From Bacteroidia bacterium (lineage in GTDB: Bacteria > Bacteroidota > Bacteroidia > Bacteroidales > Azobacteroidaceae), in NCBI GenBank assembly GCA_025996815.1, contig BNTT01000007.1:1-47875 (forward strand): a DNA stretch of 47,875 bases, in the 5' to 3' direction. Below are positions 1-7,366 of this stretch, piece by piece. Each line of letters starts with the position of its first letter. The first letter of the stretch is position 1. The position numbers and the translations under genes were made by a program. The notes under the pieces are model-generated. The model worked only from the letters and a program-made list of their open reading frames with translations. It had not been told where the DNA came from and did no database searches.

Positions 1-56
1 TTAGTAACGATATCGTAAAAAACGTATCTGGGTGCCGCTATCTTTCTACCCTTTCC

Positions 57-94
57 CGATTAGCTCACAAAAATACAAAATTTGTGAATAATCG
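57..94. other. Imperfect 38-nt stem-loop near the left edge
   Basis: CGATTA at 57-62 pairs with TAATCG at 89-94, and TCACAAA at 65-71 pairs with TTTGTGA at 81-87, leaving a two-base bulge on one side, a one-base bulge on the other and a 9-nt loop. There is no T-run directly after it on either strand, so it is not a convincing intrinsic terminator. It lies just downstream of a possible minus-strand -7 box and could be part of a 5' leader of a gene beyond the left edge. Confidence 0.5.
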
Positions 95-115
95 ACTCCT
101 CAACATTTCTCGCTG

Positions 116-123
116 CAAAGGTA
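116..123 (-). promoter_or_regulatory. Possible minus-strand -7 element (TACCTTTG)
   Basis: CAAAGGTA on the plus strand is the reverse complement of TACCTTTG, the best form of the Bacteroidetes -7 box TAnnTTTG. It would drive transcription leftward out of the window. I see no clear -33 TTTG at the expected distance, so the call rests on the -7 box alone. Confidence 0.35.
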
Positions 124-142
124 CGAGGGTGCCGAAAAAAAT

Positions 143-184
143 AAGGGCACGTTGTCCCCACTAAAGGGCACGTTGCCTCCACTA
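143..184. repeat. Two-copy 21-bp tandem repeat
   Basis: The units at 143-163 and 164-184 both start with aagggcacgttg and end with ccacta, differing at two positions. They lie between the two outward-facing promoter candidates at the left edge. A run of eight G follows at 210-217. The function is unknown; regulatory binding or simple duplication are both possible. Confidence 0.6.
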
Positions 185-286
185 ACCGAGAGAGAGGCAC
201 AAGGCGCGAGGGGGGGGCGCGATGGCGTGTAGAAGTTTTTTTGGAAAAACAACACAGTTTTTTTCAAGAAAATGCTCAAATATTTT

Positions 287-314
287 TTTGTTTCAAAAAA
301 TATGCGTACCTTTG
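287..314 (+). promoter_or_regulatory. Promoter of the T9SS repeat-protein gene
   Basis: A perfect TACCTTTG -7 box lies at 307-314 and a TTTG lies at 287-290. The gap between them is 16 nt, shorter than the 19-20 nt seen at the other promoters in this window, so the -33 assignment is weaker than the -7. Transcription would start near 321 and leave a leader of about 120 nt before the ATG at 440. Confidence 0.6.
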
Positions 315-319
315 CGGCG

Positions 320-363
320 GTATAGATACGAAAGTGCCGTTGTAGGGCACCTCGCCGCTATAC
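320..363 (+). promoter_or_regulatory. Nested hairpin in the 5' leader
   Basis: GTATAG at 320-325 can pair with CTATAC at 358-363. Inside it GTGCC at 334-338 pairs with GGCAC at 346-350 around a 7-nt loop. The structure sits at or next to the predicted transcription start, so it would form the 5' end of the mRNA, with a purine-rich aaggagga at about 371-378 after it. It may stabilise the mRNA or control its translation. No known riboswitch class was recognised. Confidence 0.4.
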
Positions 364-439
364 ACCCATAAAGGAGGACGCCGAAAATCCTGTAAAGAGT
401 AAGCGAACGTATAGATTTATTTATTAAAAAATTAAAAAA

Positions 440-3400
440 ATGAAACAGAAATTACAAGGGGCACCCCGCGAGGTGCTCAATCAAGCGAAACGCTTTTCGC
501 GTTTCATCTTTGCCGCAGTGCTGGCGTCTTTGATGCTGCCCGCGTTTGCACAGACGACTAATGGCATCCAATCACCGGTTGACGCTAGTGATTTCAGTCC
601 CACCTACGACGGGACGGACAAGAAGCCGACTATTGCTCAATTGGGAATTTATGACACTAACACTGGTGCACGTATTACGAGCGGCGTCAAAGTCGAAATC
701 ACCAGTGCCAACAACACCACCGTCACCCCCGCCCTCAGTGCCGGAACAAATGCCGGACGTGTTGAATTTAAGGTCGTCGACGACGGTGGTGGTTATGGTA
801 CCAGTGTCGCTACAGGCTCGTACACGATTAACAAAGCCGAGCCGACAGCGGACCATTTGGTGGCGTCGGGTATCCAAATTCCGGGTCCCCACACTTATAA
901 TGGAGTCGCTCAGGTTAACGCCACCACCATTACCGCGGCTTTTAAGCCGGGCTTGGACAACGGTGCCAGTGTCGCAGCACCGACGGTCCATTATACCAAT
1001 AGTGATGGTGTCCGTCTCACATCTTACACTTCCACAACTTACCCTGATAGTGCCGGCACGTACGGCGTAGAGGTTGAGTTTCCTGCAGCAGGTATTAATT
1101 TCCAAGCCCAGACGGTTGAATTGGGCGAGTACAAAATTCTGAAAAAAAACCCGGATATTAACGATTTTGTTCCGACGAGTTACGCATTTGCTACGAATAT
1201 CGAGTATACTGGCTTCCCACAAGCTGGTTTTTCCAATCTTGGTGTTCCCGATCTTAAGCCTAACTTAAACAACTCTGACTCAGTTAAGGCAGAGTTATTA
1301 AACACTGACAAGCTAGCAGACCCTATCCCTTTAATCAGGGTGAAGTATGTCGCCACTAACCCCGACGCCGTCTTTGCTACCCCCGGTGACACCGTGCCTG
1401 CCCATGCCGGCACGTACGCCGTAAAGGCTGTATTTGCTGAAGGTAATAATTTCTTTGAAGGGACGGTTGATTTCCCGGGCACTTACGAAATTAAGAAAGC
1501 AGCCCCGACAGCTGCCGTTGTGGATTTCACATATCCGACGGCTGATTCCATTTATAGTGGCTATCTGAAGCCTCTCATTAATGCGCAGCCAGCCGCAGGC
1601 GTGTTAGGGCTTGGCGATATCGTGAATACGTATGCCGGCTTCACCACCGGAAACACCGATTCAATCCCTATTAGCGTTGGCGAGTACCAAGTGAGGTTTT
1701 CTATTGCGCCAGGTCTTAATTACAAGGCTACGACCACCGATTTACTTGCTTCGGATATACCCAGCATCTCCAGCGTGCCTTACAAAATTATCCCGAAAGC
1801 CATCGGTAGTGGAACTTCTACTCCAGCTACAGGAATTGTGGTTGATTTTCCTAATGCATATGTATACAAAGGCAGCCCACATCTGGCTATACCTAGGGTC
1901 GTAGATGCTTCACGGGACAACAGACAATTGGTTTTTAAAACTGATTTTGACACTGTTAGCACTGCTGGTGCTGGTACTATCTACTCCAACAATACAAATG
2001 CGTCTACCCCTACTACCCCTGCTACCCTGCAGATTAAGGGTATAGGAAATTATGACCAGACTATAATTGACATTCCTTTCACCATTAAGAGAAAACAGAT
2101 TACCATTAACACTAACAGTAACGGTGTCAAAGTTACGCCGAAAGCTTATGATGGCACGACCGCCGCGTCTATGGACACCGTGAGATTCGTCGGGTTGGTA
2201 ACCGGGGTAATCAGCGACACCCTTAAAGGAAGAGGAGGAAATCTTGATTACAGCGTTGAAGCGATTTATAGCGACGCCAACGTGGGCACAGGCAAATCTG
2301 TTTCCGGCGTCGTTACGCTTGGTACGACTCCAGTTGCAAAGAATTACACCTTTGTAACGGGTGAAACGGGGAGCGAAGTAGACACCTTACGCACCACACT
2401 TCCCGCTGATGTGACAGGGGATATCAAGAAGGCGCCCAGCTCCAGCTTGGCCGCTACGTCTCAGTTTCTGAATGTACAAGCCGGTAACGTTGATGTCAAC
2501 AGGACATTCGATTTGAATAGCCTCGAGCTGATTCCGGGCGATGTAGGCACAAAGAGCTTCGCCCTCGCGACTCCTGATACTTTCAATGTTGGTGCTGCTG
2601 GTACTAATGATGTTATCTTCTCTGGTGCTACTAATCACATCCACATCGATGATGGTCACACATTGAACTATTCCATTAAGTCAGGGACGGTATCAAGTGC
2701 GGGCAACGCAATGATTCTGGTTAAGGTCACAACGCAGAACTATGATACCATTACGGCGAGATTGCCAATCAATGTTACGGGTGACGCATTTGAATCCCTC
2801 AGTTTTGATGACAGAGATGCCACTTTTGATGGAATAACTAAGGAGGCAACTTACGGTGACGGAACATTCAGGTACCCAGCAACAGGCACCATCGTTGGTG
2901 CCCTTACGTACGCTTCGAGCCGTCCTAATGTTGCCACCGTTACGGGCGACGGTCTTGTTACGATTAAAAACGCAGGCAAGACAACCATTACGGCGGAAAT
3001 ATTAGCGAACAACACCCCTGTTCCTCATACCGGAGCAAGAGCAAGTTATGATCTTATAGTGAAAAAGAAAGACCTCACTATTACGGCTAAGGACACAACG
3101 GTGCTACAAGGACAACCTATTAATCGCGCACTCCTTTTATACAACGCGGCATCAGGCAAACGCTTGACGTACGATGGACTTGCTTATGACGGACTTGTTT
3201 ATAATGATTCCATAAAAGGTATTACGGGAGATACAGTGACCACTGTTCCCTCAAGTAATATTCTGGGTAAGTATCCCATCGAGGTGAAGTATTTCTCAGG
3301 AGACACGTTGACAGGACAGGGTGTAAACTACAAGCTGGTACTTGGTGAAACCGCCTATCTGTACGTAGCCAATGTTCCGACTATAAAGGCTGTTACGGCT

Positions 3401-4756
3401 GAAGCCGGCGACTCAAAGATAAAGGTGACGGTTATCGCAAATCCCAACCAGTCTCCAATTTCCAGTTACAAGGTGATCTTGACAGACTCCGTTGCAGGAG
3501 CGACTTCGACGTATCCCCAAACGCTGAGCCCTGCTCTTACAGACTCGACGGCGTCCACCACTTTCACAGTATCGGCAACCAATGGTGTGAAGTATAAGGT
3601 TGAGGTAGTAGCGCAAAATGGTCTTCCGAGTCCTAGTGCTACATGGACAGTACCTTATAGAGTAACGCCTGCTGCAGAGGAAAACAGGGCAGCGACACCA
3701 CCGAGCAACATCGTTGCCACACAAGGCATAGCTAAGGCAACGGTAACGTTCGACGCCGCCGATCCGGGCTATCCAGCCAAGACAATCACCGGTTACACGG
3801 TAGAGTGTGTTGAAGATCCTGCTAAGAGAACAACCGGCTCAGGAAGCCCAATCGAAGTAACCGGCTTGACCCCCGGCACCGCCACCTTCACGGTAAAGGT
3901 AAACTTTGGCGATGGAACGGGTTTGATATCTGTAGCTTCCAATGAGGTAACGATTCTGGCACCGCCACCGGCAAACCCGACGGCAACCATCTCTACTGTT
4001 GAACCGGGCGATGGTCAGGTAAAGGTAACGTTCGATGTTGTGCCCGATGGCAAGACACCTAACAAGTACACGGCAACGTCAACCCCTGAAGGCAAGACAG
4101 CCTCCAACACGGATGGAAGCCCCATCACAGTGGAAGGCTTGACCAACGGCACTGAATACACCTTCAAGGTGACGGTAAGCTTTGACGACAACGATGACGT
4201 GACCTCGGATGCCTCTGTAGCTGTAACACCTACGGCTTCGGAAACACCGACGGCAACCATCACTAAGGTTGAAGCAGGCGATGCTCAGGTAACGGTAACG
4301 TTCGATGTTGTGCCCGCTGGCAAGACAGCTACCAAGTACACGGCAACTTGTGTTGAAGACGCTACTAAGACAGCCTTCAACGAGGATGGAAGCCCCATCA
4401 CAGTAACCGACTTGACAAACGGCACACCCTACACCTTCACGGTGACGGTAAGCTTTAGCGACAACGATGACGTGACCTCGGCTCCCTCTGAAGCTGTAAC
4501 ACCGGAAGATGCAACAGGCATCAACGATGTGGAAGAAGTTGCAACAGCGAAGTTGTATCCCAACCCTGTACGCGACGTCGTAACAATCTCCGGCTTGCAA
4601 GGCAACGAAACGATACGTTTCTATGATGCAAGCGGTCGCGCAGTGCTCGAGCACAAAGCGGATGCTTCTGAAGCAAATATCACGGTGAGCCAATTGCCGA
4701 AAGGCATCTACATCGTGCGCATTGGCACAAAAGCATTGAAGTTAATGAAAATTTGA
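440..4756 (+). CDS. Large secreted repeat protein with T9SS type A sorting domain
   Basis: This is a 1438-residue exported protein, probably surface-attached or released by the type IX secretion system. The N-terminus has a signal peptide with likely cleavage after AFA near residue 37. The body is a string of beta-sandwich-like repeats: YDG/MBG-type segments recognisable at AYDGTTAA (about residue 573) and KDLTITAKDTT (about residue 877), then fibronectin III-like modules of about 90 residues towards the C-terminus. The last 80 residues carry the type A sorting domain with LYPNPV, GRAVLEH, LPKGIYIVRI and a terminal KLMKI. No catalytic domain was recognised, so an adhesin or structural role is an inference. 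It has its own promoter and terminator and is not obviously part of the downstream PUL. The family call (T9SS cargo) is firm; the function is not. Confidence 0.85.
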   Translation: MKQKLQGAPREVLNQAKRFSRFIFAAVLASLMLPAFAQTTNGIQSPVDASDFSPTYDGTDKKPTIAQLGIYDTNTGARITSGVKVEITSANNTTVTPALSAGTNAGRVEFKVVDDGGGYGTSVATGSYTINKAEPTADHLVASGIQIPGPHTYNGVAQVNATTITAAFKPGLDNGASVAAPTVHYTNSDGVRLTSYTSTTYPDSAGTYGVEVEFPAAGINFQAQTVELGEYKILKKNPDINDFVPTSYAFATNIEYTGFPQAGFSNLGVPDLKPNLNNSDSVKAELLNTDKLADPIPLIRVKYVATNPDAVFATPGDTVPAHAGTYAVKAVFAEGNNFFEGTVDFPGTYEIKKAAPTAAVVDFTYPTADSIYSGYLKPLINAQPAAGVLGLGDIVNTYAGFTTGNTDSIPISVGEYQVRFSIAPGLNYKATTTDLLASDIPSISSVPYKIIPKAIGSGTSTPATGIVVDFPNAYVYKGSPHLAIPRVVDASRDNRQLVFKTDFDTVSTAGAGTIYSNNTNASTPTTPATLQIKGIGNYDQTIIDIPFTIKRKQITINTNSNGVKVTPKAYDGTTAASMDTVRFVGLVTGVISDTLKGRGGNLDYSVEAIYSDANVGTGKSVSGVVTLGTTPVAKNYTFVTGETGSEVDTLRTTLPADVTGDIKKAPSSSLAATSQFLNVQAGNVDVNRTFDLNSLELIPGDVGTKSFALATPDTFNVGAAGTNDVIFSGATNHIHIDDGHTLNYSIKSGTVSSAGNAMILVKVTTQNYDTITARLPINVTGDAFESLSFDDRDATFDGITKEATYGDGTFRYPATGTIVGALTYASSRPNVATVTGDGLVTIKNAGKTTITAEILANNTPVPHTGARASYDLIVKKKDLTITAKDTTVLQGQPINRALLLYNAASGKRLTYDGLAYDGLVYNDSIKGITGDTVTTVPSSNILGKYPIEVKYFSGDTLTGQGVNYKLVLGETAYLYVANVPTIKAVTAEAGDSKIKVTVIANPNQSPISSYKVILTDSVAGATSTYPQTLSPALTDSTASTTFTVSATNGVKYKVEVVAQNGLPSPSATWTVPYRVTPAAEENRAATPPSNIVATQGIAKATVTFDAADPGYPAKTITGYTVECVEDPAKRTTGSGSPIEVTGLTPGTATFTVKVNFGDGTGLISVASNEVTILAPPPANPTATISTVEPGDGQVKVTFDVVPDGKTPNKYTATSTPEGKTASNTDGSPITVEGLTNGTEYTFKVTVSFDDNDDVTSDASVAVTPTASETPTATITKVEAGDAQVTVTFDVVPAGKTATKYTATCVEDATKTAFNEDGSPITVTDLTNGTPYTFTVTVSFSDNDDVTSAPSEAVTPEDATGINDVEEVATAKLYPNPVRDVVTISGLQGNETIRFYDASGRAVLEHKADASEANITVSQLPKGIYIVRIGTKALKLMKI
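3979..4503 (+). repeat. Two tandem fibronectin-like repeats, about 270 bp each
   Basis: The segments beginning at 3979 and 4249 are highly similar at the DNA level; both start gacggcaaccatc, share aacgttcgatgttgtgcccg and end in ctgtaacacc. They encode adjacent beta-sandwich modules of about 90 residues. The high DNA identity suggests recent duplication or ongoing copy-number change. Confidence 0.8.
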
Positions 4757-4784
4757 AGTTTTAATTGGTAAAAAAACCTAATGT

Positions 4785-4827
4785 GCAGCAGAGGCGAAGC
4801 GATTTCGGCTCTGCTGCTTTTTTTTTT
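4785..4827 (+). terminator. Intrinsic terminator after the repeat-protein gene
   Basis: GCAGCAGAG at 4785-4793 pairs with CTCTGCTGC at 4809-4817, an inner CGAA/TTCG extends the stem, and a run of ten T follows at 4818-4827. This is a textbook Rho-independent terminator 29 bases after the stop codon. Confidence 0.9.
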
Positions 4828-4856
4828 GGTGATTTCGATTAAAACAGTTACTTTTG
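4825..4856 (+). promoter_or_regulatory. Promoter of the AraC-family gene
   Basis: TTTG at 4825-4828 and TACTTTTG at 4849-4856 are separated by 20 nt, a good fit to the Bacteroidetes -33/-7 consensus. The -33 box uses the end of the T-run of the preceding terminator. The -7 box decides the start of the next gene: an upstream in-frame start at 4854 lies inside it and cannot be used from this promoter. Confidence 0.75.
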
Positions 4857-4874
4857 TGGTCAAATTTGAGAACC

Positions 4875-5768
4875 ATGAAAGAGGCTATTCATATCAAATA
4901 TTTGATTGCCAATGAGCAGGATGCTTTGTGGGGGTTAGTCGTTAATTCCGTTGGGTTTCAGCACACTGAAGCCCACACACCGTATCCGCCTCAAAATCAT
5001 CCTACCCGCTATTTGTTTTCGCCGCAGGACGGGCGACTTTTGGACGAATTTCAATTGATATACATTTCGCGCGGGAAAGGATTTTTCACTTCAAAGAGTT
5101 GTGAAGAAACGGAAATTAAAGCCGGCGATTTTTTTCTGCTCTTCCCCGGCGAATGGCATAATTACAGACCTTCGCAGGATACGGGGTGGGACGAATATTG
5201 GATTGGATTCAGTGGCATCAATATGGATAATCGTGTTCAAAATAATTTTTTCAACAAAACCAAACCGATTTTCGATGCCGGACTGAGCGACGAAATTGTG
5301 TCGATGTATAAACATGCCATTGAGGTGGCAAAAGCGCAGGAAACGGGCTTTCAACAGATGCTTGCAGGGATTGTCAATTACTTACTTGGGCTGACGTATG
5401 CCAAAAACAGGCTGAATACATTTGAAAATCTACAGGTAGTGAATCAAATAAATAAAGCCAAAATCATCATGCTTGACTTTTATATGAACGATATAAAATT
5501 AGAAAATGTTGCCCGGCAAGTAAACATGAGTTATTCATGGTTCAGGCGGATTTTCAGGCAATACACGGGTTTTTCCCCGTCGCAATATCTGCAAGAATTG
5601 CGGCTGCAAAAGAGCAAAGAACTATTGACCAACACCTCAAAACCCATCAAAGAAATAGCCTACGACGTGGGATTTGAAAACGCCGACTATTTTTGCACCG
5701 CTTTTCGGAAAAAGACGAACTCGACCCCCTTGCAATATAGAGATTTCACGCGGAGGGGTGCTATGTAA
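4875..5768 (+). CDS. AraC-family transcriptional regulator
   Basis: This is a 297-residue cytoplasmic regulator when started at the ATG at 4875, about 12 nt after the predicted transcription start. The N-terminal half is a cupin-like sensing domain of the AraC_binding type (GRLLDEFQLIYISRGKG, a segment AGDFFLLFPGEWHNYRP, then GWDEYWIGFSG). The C-terminal third has the two helix-turn-helix motifs of the AraC/XylS family (LENVARQVNMSYSWFRRIFR and the hallmark PIKEIAYDVGFENADYFC). It binds DNA and probably responds to a sugar. It is monocistronic and convergent with the toxin gene that abuts its stop codon. Because it is close to a rhamnogalacturonan PUL, control of pectin or rhamnose genes is plausible but not shown. 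Confidence 0.88.
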   Translation: MKEAIHIKYLIANEQDALWGLVVNSVGFQHTEAHTPYPPQNHPTRYLFSPQDGRLLDEFQLIYISRGKGFFTSKSCEETEIKAGDFFLLFPGEWHNYRPSQDTGWDEYWIGFSGINMDNRVQNNFFNKTKPIFDAGLSDEIVSMYKHAIEVAKAQETGFQQMLAGIVNYLLGLTYAKNRLNTFENLQVVNQINKAKIIMLDFYMNDIKLENVARQVNMSYSWFRRIFRQYTGFSPSQYLQELRLQKSKELLTNTSKPIKEIAYDVGFENADYFCTAFRKKTNSTPLQYRDFTRRGAM

Positions 5769-6233
5769 TCAGAATGCCAAATAATCCCACTCCCCTTTTT
5801 GCATAGCTTTTGCAATATCTATTTTTACTTCTTCATCGAAATCTTTACACTCGACAATGTAAAACATAATTCTAAGTAATAAGTCATCATCAATATGTGA
5901 AGCTGCTATGTGATAAATAATGGCTTCCAAGCGTTGCATAAATTGCACGGCAGCCCAATAATGCCCATTTTTATGTAAGAAATAGACACCGAGCGTTAAT
6001 GCAATCCGCTTATTTCCATCATTGAAAAAATGACCGGAACAGAAGCGAAAGACTAAATAAGAAAGTTTTGCTACAAAATCAGGGTAGTACAAATCGTTCT
6101 GTATAAAACCAATAACGCTCTCAATACCTCCTTGGTCTCTAATGCCGGAAAATCCGCCGCCGCTTGCCTTAATGGTTTTGTTGTAAACCATTAATACTTC
6201 GTCAAAAGAGATATATTTAATTTCATCATTCAT
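5769..6233 (-). CDS. Death-on-curing (Doc/Fic) family toxin
   Basis: This 154-residue protein has the Fic-fold active-site loop HFFNDGNKR at residues 68-76, in the Doc-like form (HxFxDxNKR) in which Lys replaces the glycine of canonical Fic AMPylases. Doc enzymes phosphorylate EF-Tu; Fic enzymes transfer AMP. The catalytic His68, Asp72, Asn74 and Arg76 are all present, so the enzyme should be active. The gene overlaps the upstream DNA-binding gene by 8 bp, indicating translational coupling and a toxin-antitoxin-like arrangement. There is no small Phd-type antitoxin next to it. Its stop codon abuts that of the convergent AraC gene with no spacer. Confidence 0.85.
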   Translation of the reverse strand: MNDEIKYISFDEVLMVYNKTIKASGGGFSGIRDQGGIESVIGFIQNDLYYPDFVAKLSYLVFRFCSGHFFNDGNKRIALTLGVYFLHKNGHYWAAVQFMQRLEAIIYHIAASHIDDDLLLRIMFYIVECKDFDEEVKIDIAKAMQKGEWDYLAF

Positions 6234-7245
6234 CTTCTGCTTGTTTTAAGCGTTTAAGAACCTCTTGGTTTCCCTCTAATATCGAGTCAAAGTCAATAGA
6301 TTTATCCCCGATAAATCGCTCATACTCTTCCGGAGTTACAGCACGCAAATATTCAGCGATATTACCATGATACGCATCTCTAAATCCTAAATCACGCGAT
6401 GCCATTTTTGCTCGGGCATCGTTCAATAGCGGTTGCTGAAAAGGATGATTGGCAAATTTGGCAATAATATCATTAACGTCTTGCAATGAAAGCAATTGAC
6501 ACCCATTTTCTTTATATTGTTTCTCCATCTCATATCCAACGCCATTCTCAAAAGAGGCAATAAGCAAAAGCACTTCAGCATACATAGTATCGCTCACTTT
6601 ATCATTCTCTTTTAATTTGAGAATTTCTTTATATTCTTTGGCATTCTCTCTGAATATTGCTTTGTATATAGAATCCGTTATGCTGGCATATTTCATTGTT
6701 GGATGTCCGTCCACACATTTATTAATTGCCGAAGTGAGCGTTTTTCGATAATTGATTTCGGCTATGGCACTTGGTACGTAATCAATGTCTCTGCGGTTAA
6801 TGTATTTGGTGCCGCCACCTGTTCGCTCGTTAATGCTTGCAATAGCAATATCAAGCATCAAACTGCGTACTTGTTGTGCTTTTTCACTTTCGGAAAGTAA
6901 CATGCCAATATTAAGAAAAGAACGAAAATTAAACAGACCTAAATAACGTGCCTTGTGAGGGACATTAATGTCCCTCACATATTGTAACTTTAACTCTTTC
7001 AATTGTTTACCCATACATAAAAAATATCCGTTGTCCTTTAATTCTTGTTCGTGACTTTTCAAATATCTCTTAATCGTCTTTTCATCTACTTCGTAAAAAT
7101 CGGCTACCATTTGTTTGGTAAAACAATATTGTCCATTAAACAACATCGCGGGCACATTCAATTTTTCTTGAATGGCTTTTATTGCAATATTGTTGTTTAA
7201 AACGTTTTGCCGTTCTATTTCCGAGATTATTAAATCTTTTGCCAT
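6226..7245 (-). CDS. DNA-binding protein coupled to the Doc toxin, putative antitoxin/regulator
   Basis: This 339-residue cytoplasmic protein has a helix-turn-helix-like N-terminal region (FTKQMVADFYEVDEKTIKRY, about residues 42-61), resembling the DNA-binding domain of RhuM/KilA-like proteins that often accompany Fic/Doc genes. The rest is helical and charged and has no catalytic motif that I recognise. It is the first gene of a two-gene operon and overlaps the toxin gene by 8 bp. The probable job is to repress the operon and perhaps neutralise the toxin. It is much larger than the roughly 70-residue Phd antitoxin, so this is not a classical phd-doc pair. Family assignment moderate, function inferred from context. 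Confidence 0.7.
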   Translation of the reverse strand: MAKDLIISEIERQNVLNNNIAIKAIQEKLNVPAMLFNGQYCFTKQMVADFYEVDEKTIKRYLKSHEQELKDNGYFLCMGKQLKELKLQYVRDINVPHKARYLGLFNFRSFLNIGMLLSESEKAQQVRSLMLDIAIASINERTGGGTKYINRRDIDYVPSAIAEINYRKTLTSAINKCVDGHPTMKYASITDSIYKAIFRENAKEYKEILKLKENDKVSDTMYAEVLLLIASFENGVGYEMEKQYKENGCQLLSLQDVNDIIAKFANHPFQQPLLNDARAKMASRDLGFRDAYHGNIAEYLRAVTPEEYERFIGDKSIDFDSILEGNQEVLKRLKQAEDE

Positions 7246-7292
7246 ATTATTCGCCTTTATTTATTATCCAATTTGTTAATGCTTTCTGCCTG

Positions 7293-7300
7293 CAAAGGTA
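7293..7300 (-). promoter_or_regulatory. -7 element of the toxin operon
   Basis: CAAAGGTA on the plus strand is TACCTTTG on the minus strand, 47 bases upstream of the start codon of the DNA-binding gene. No good -33 box is seen at 19-21 nt. Confidence 0.55.
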
Positions 7301-7366
7301 CGGATTTTTCAGTAAATTGATGCTGATTTTTGCAAGTTGACTCAGTATGGTCATGACATACCAATT

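Noticed and set aside
210..217. G8 run upstream of the repeat-protein promoter as a switch
   Set aside because: It lies about 70 bases upstream of the -33 box, too far to alter promoter spacing.
4854..4874. Upstream start for the AraC-family gene at 4854
   Set aside because: It lies inside the TACTTTTG -7 box and would not be on the transcript; the ATG at 4875 fits better.
7345..7361. GTATG/CATAC hairpin as the HTCS terminator
   Set aside because: The stem is only five pairs and no T-run follows on the minus strand.
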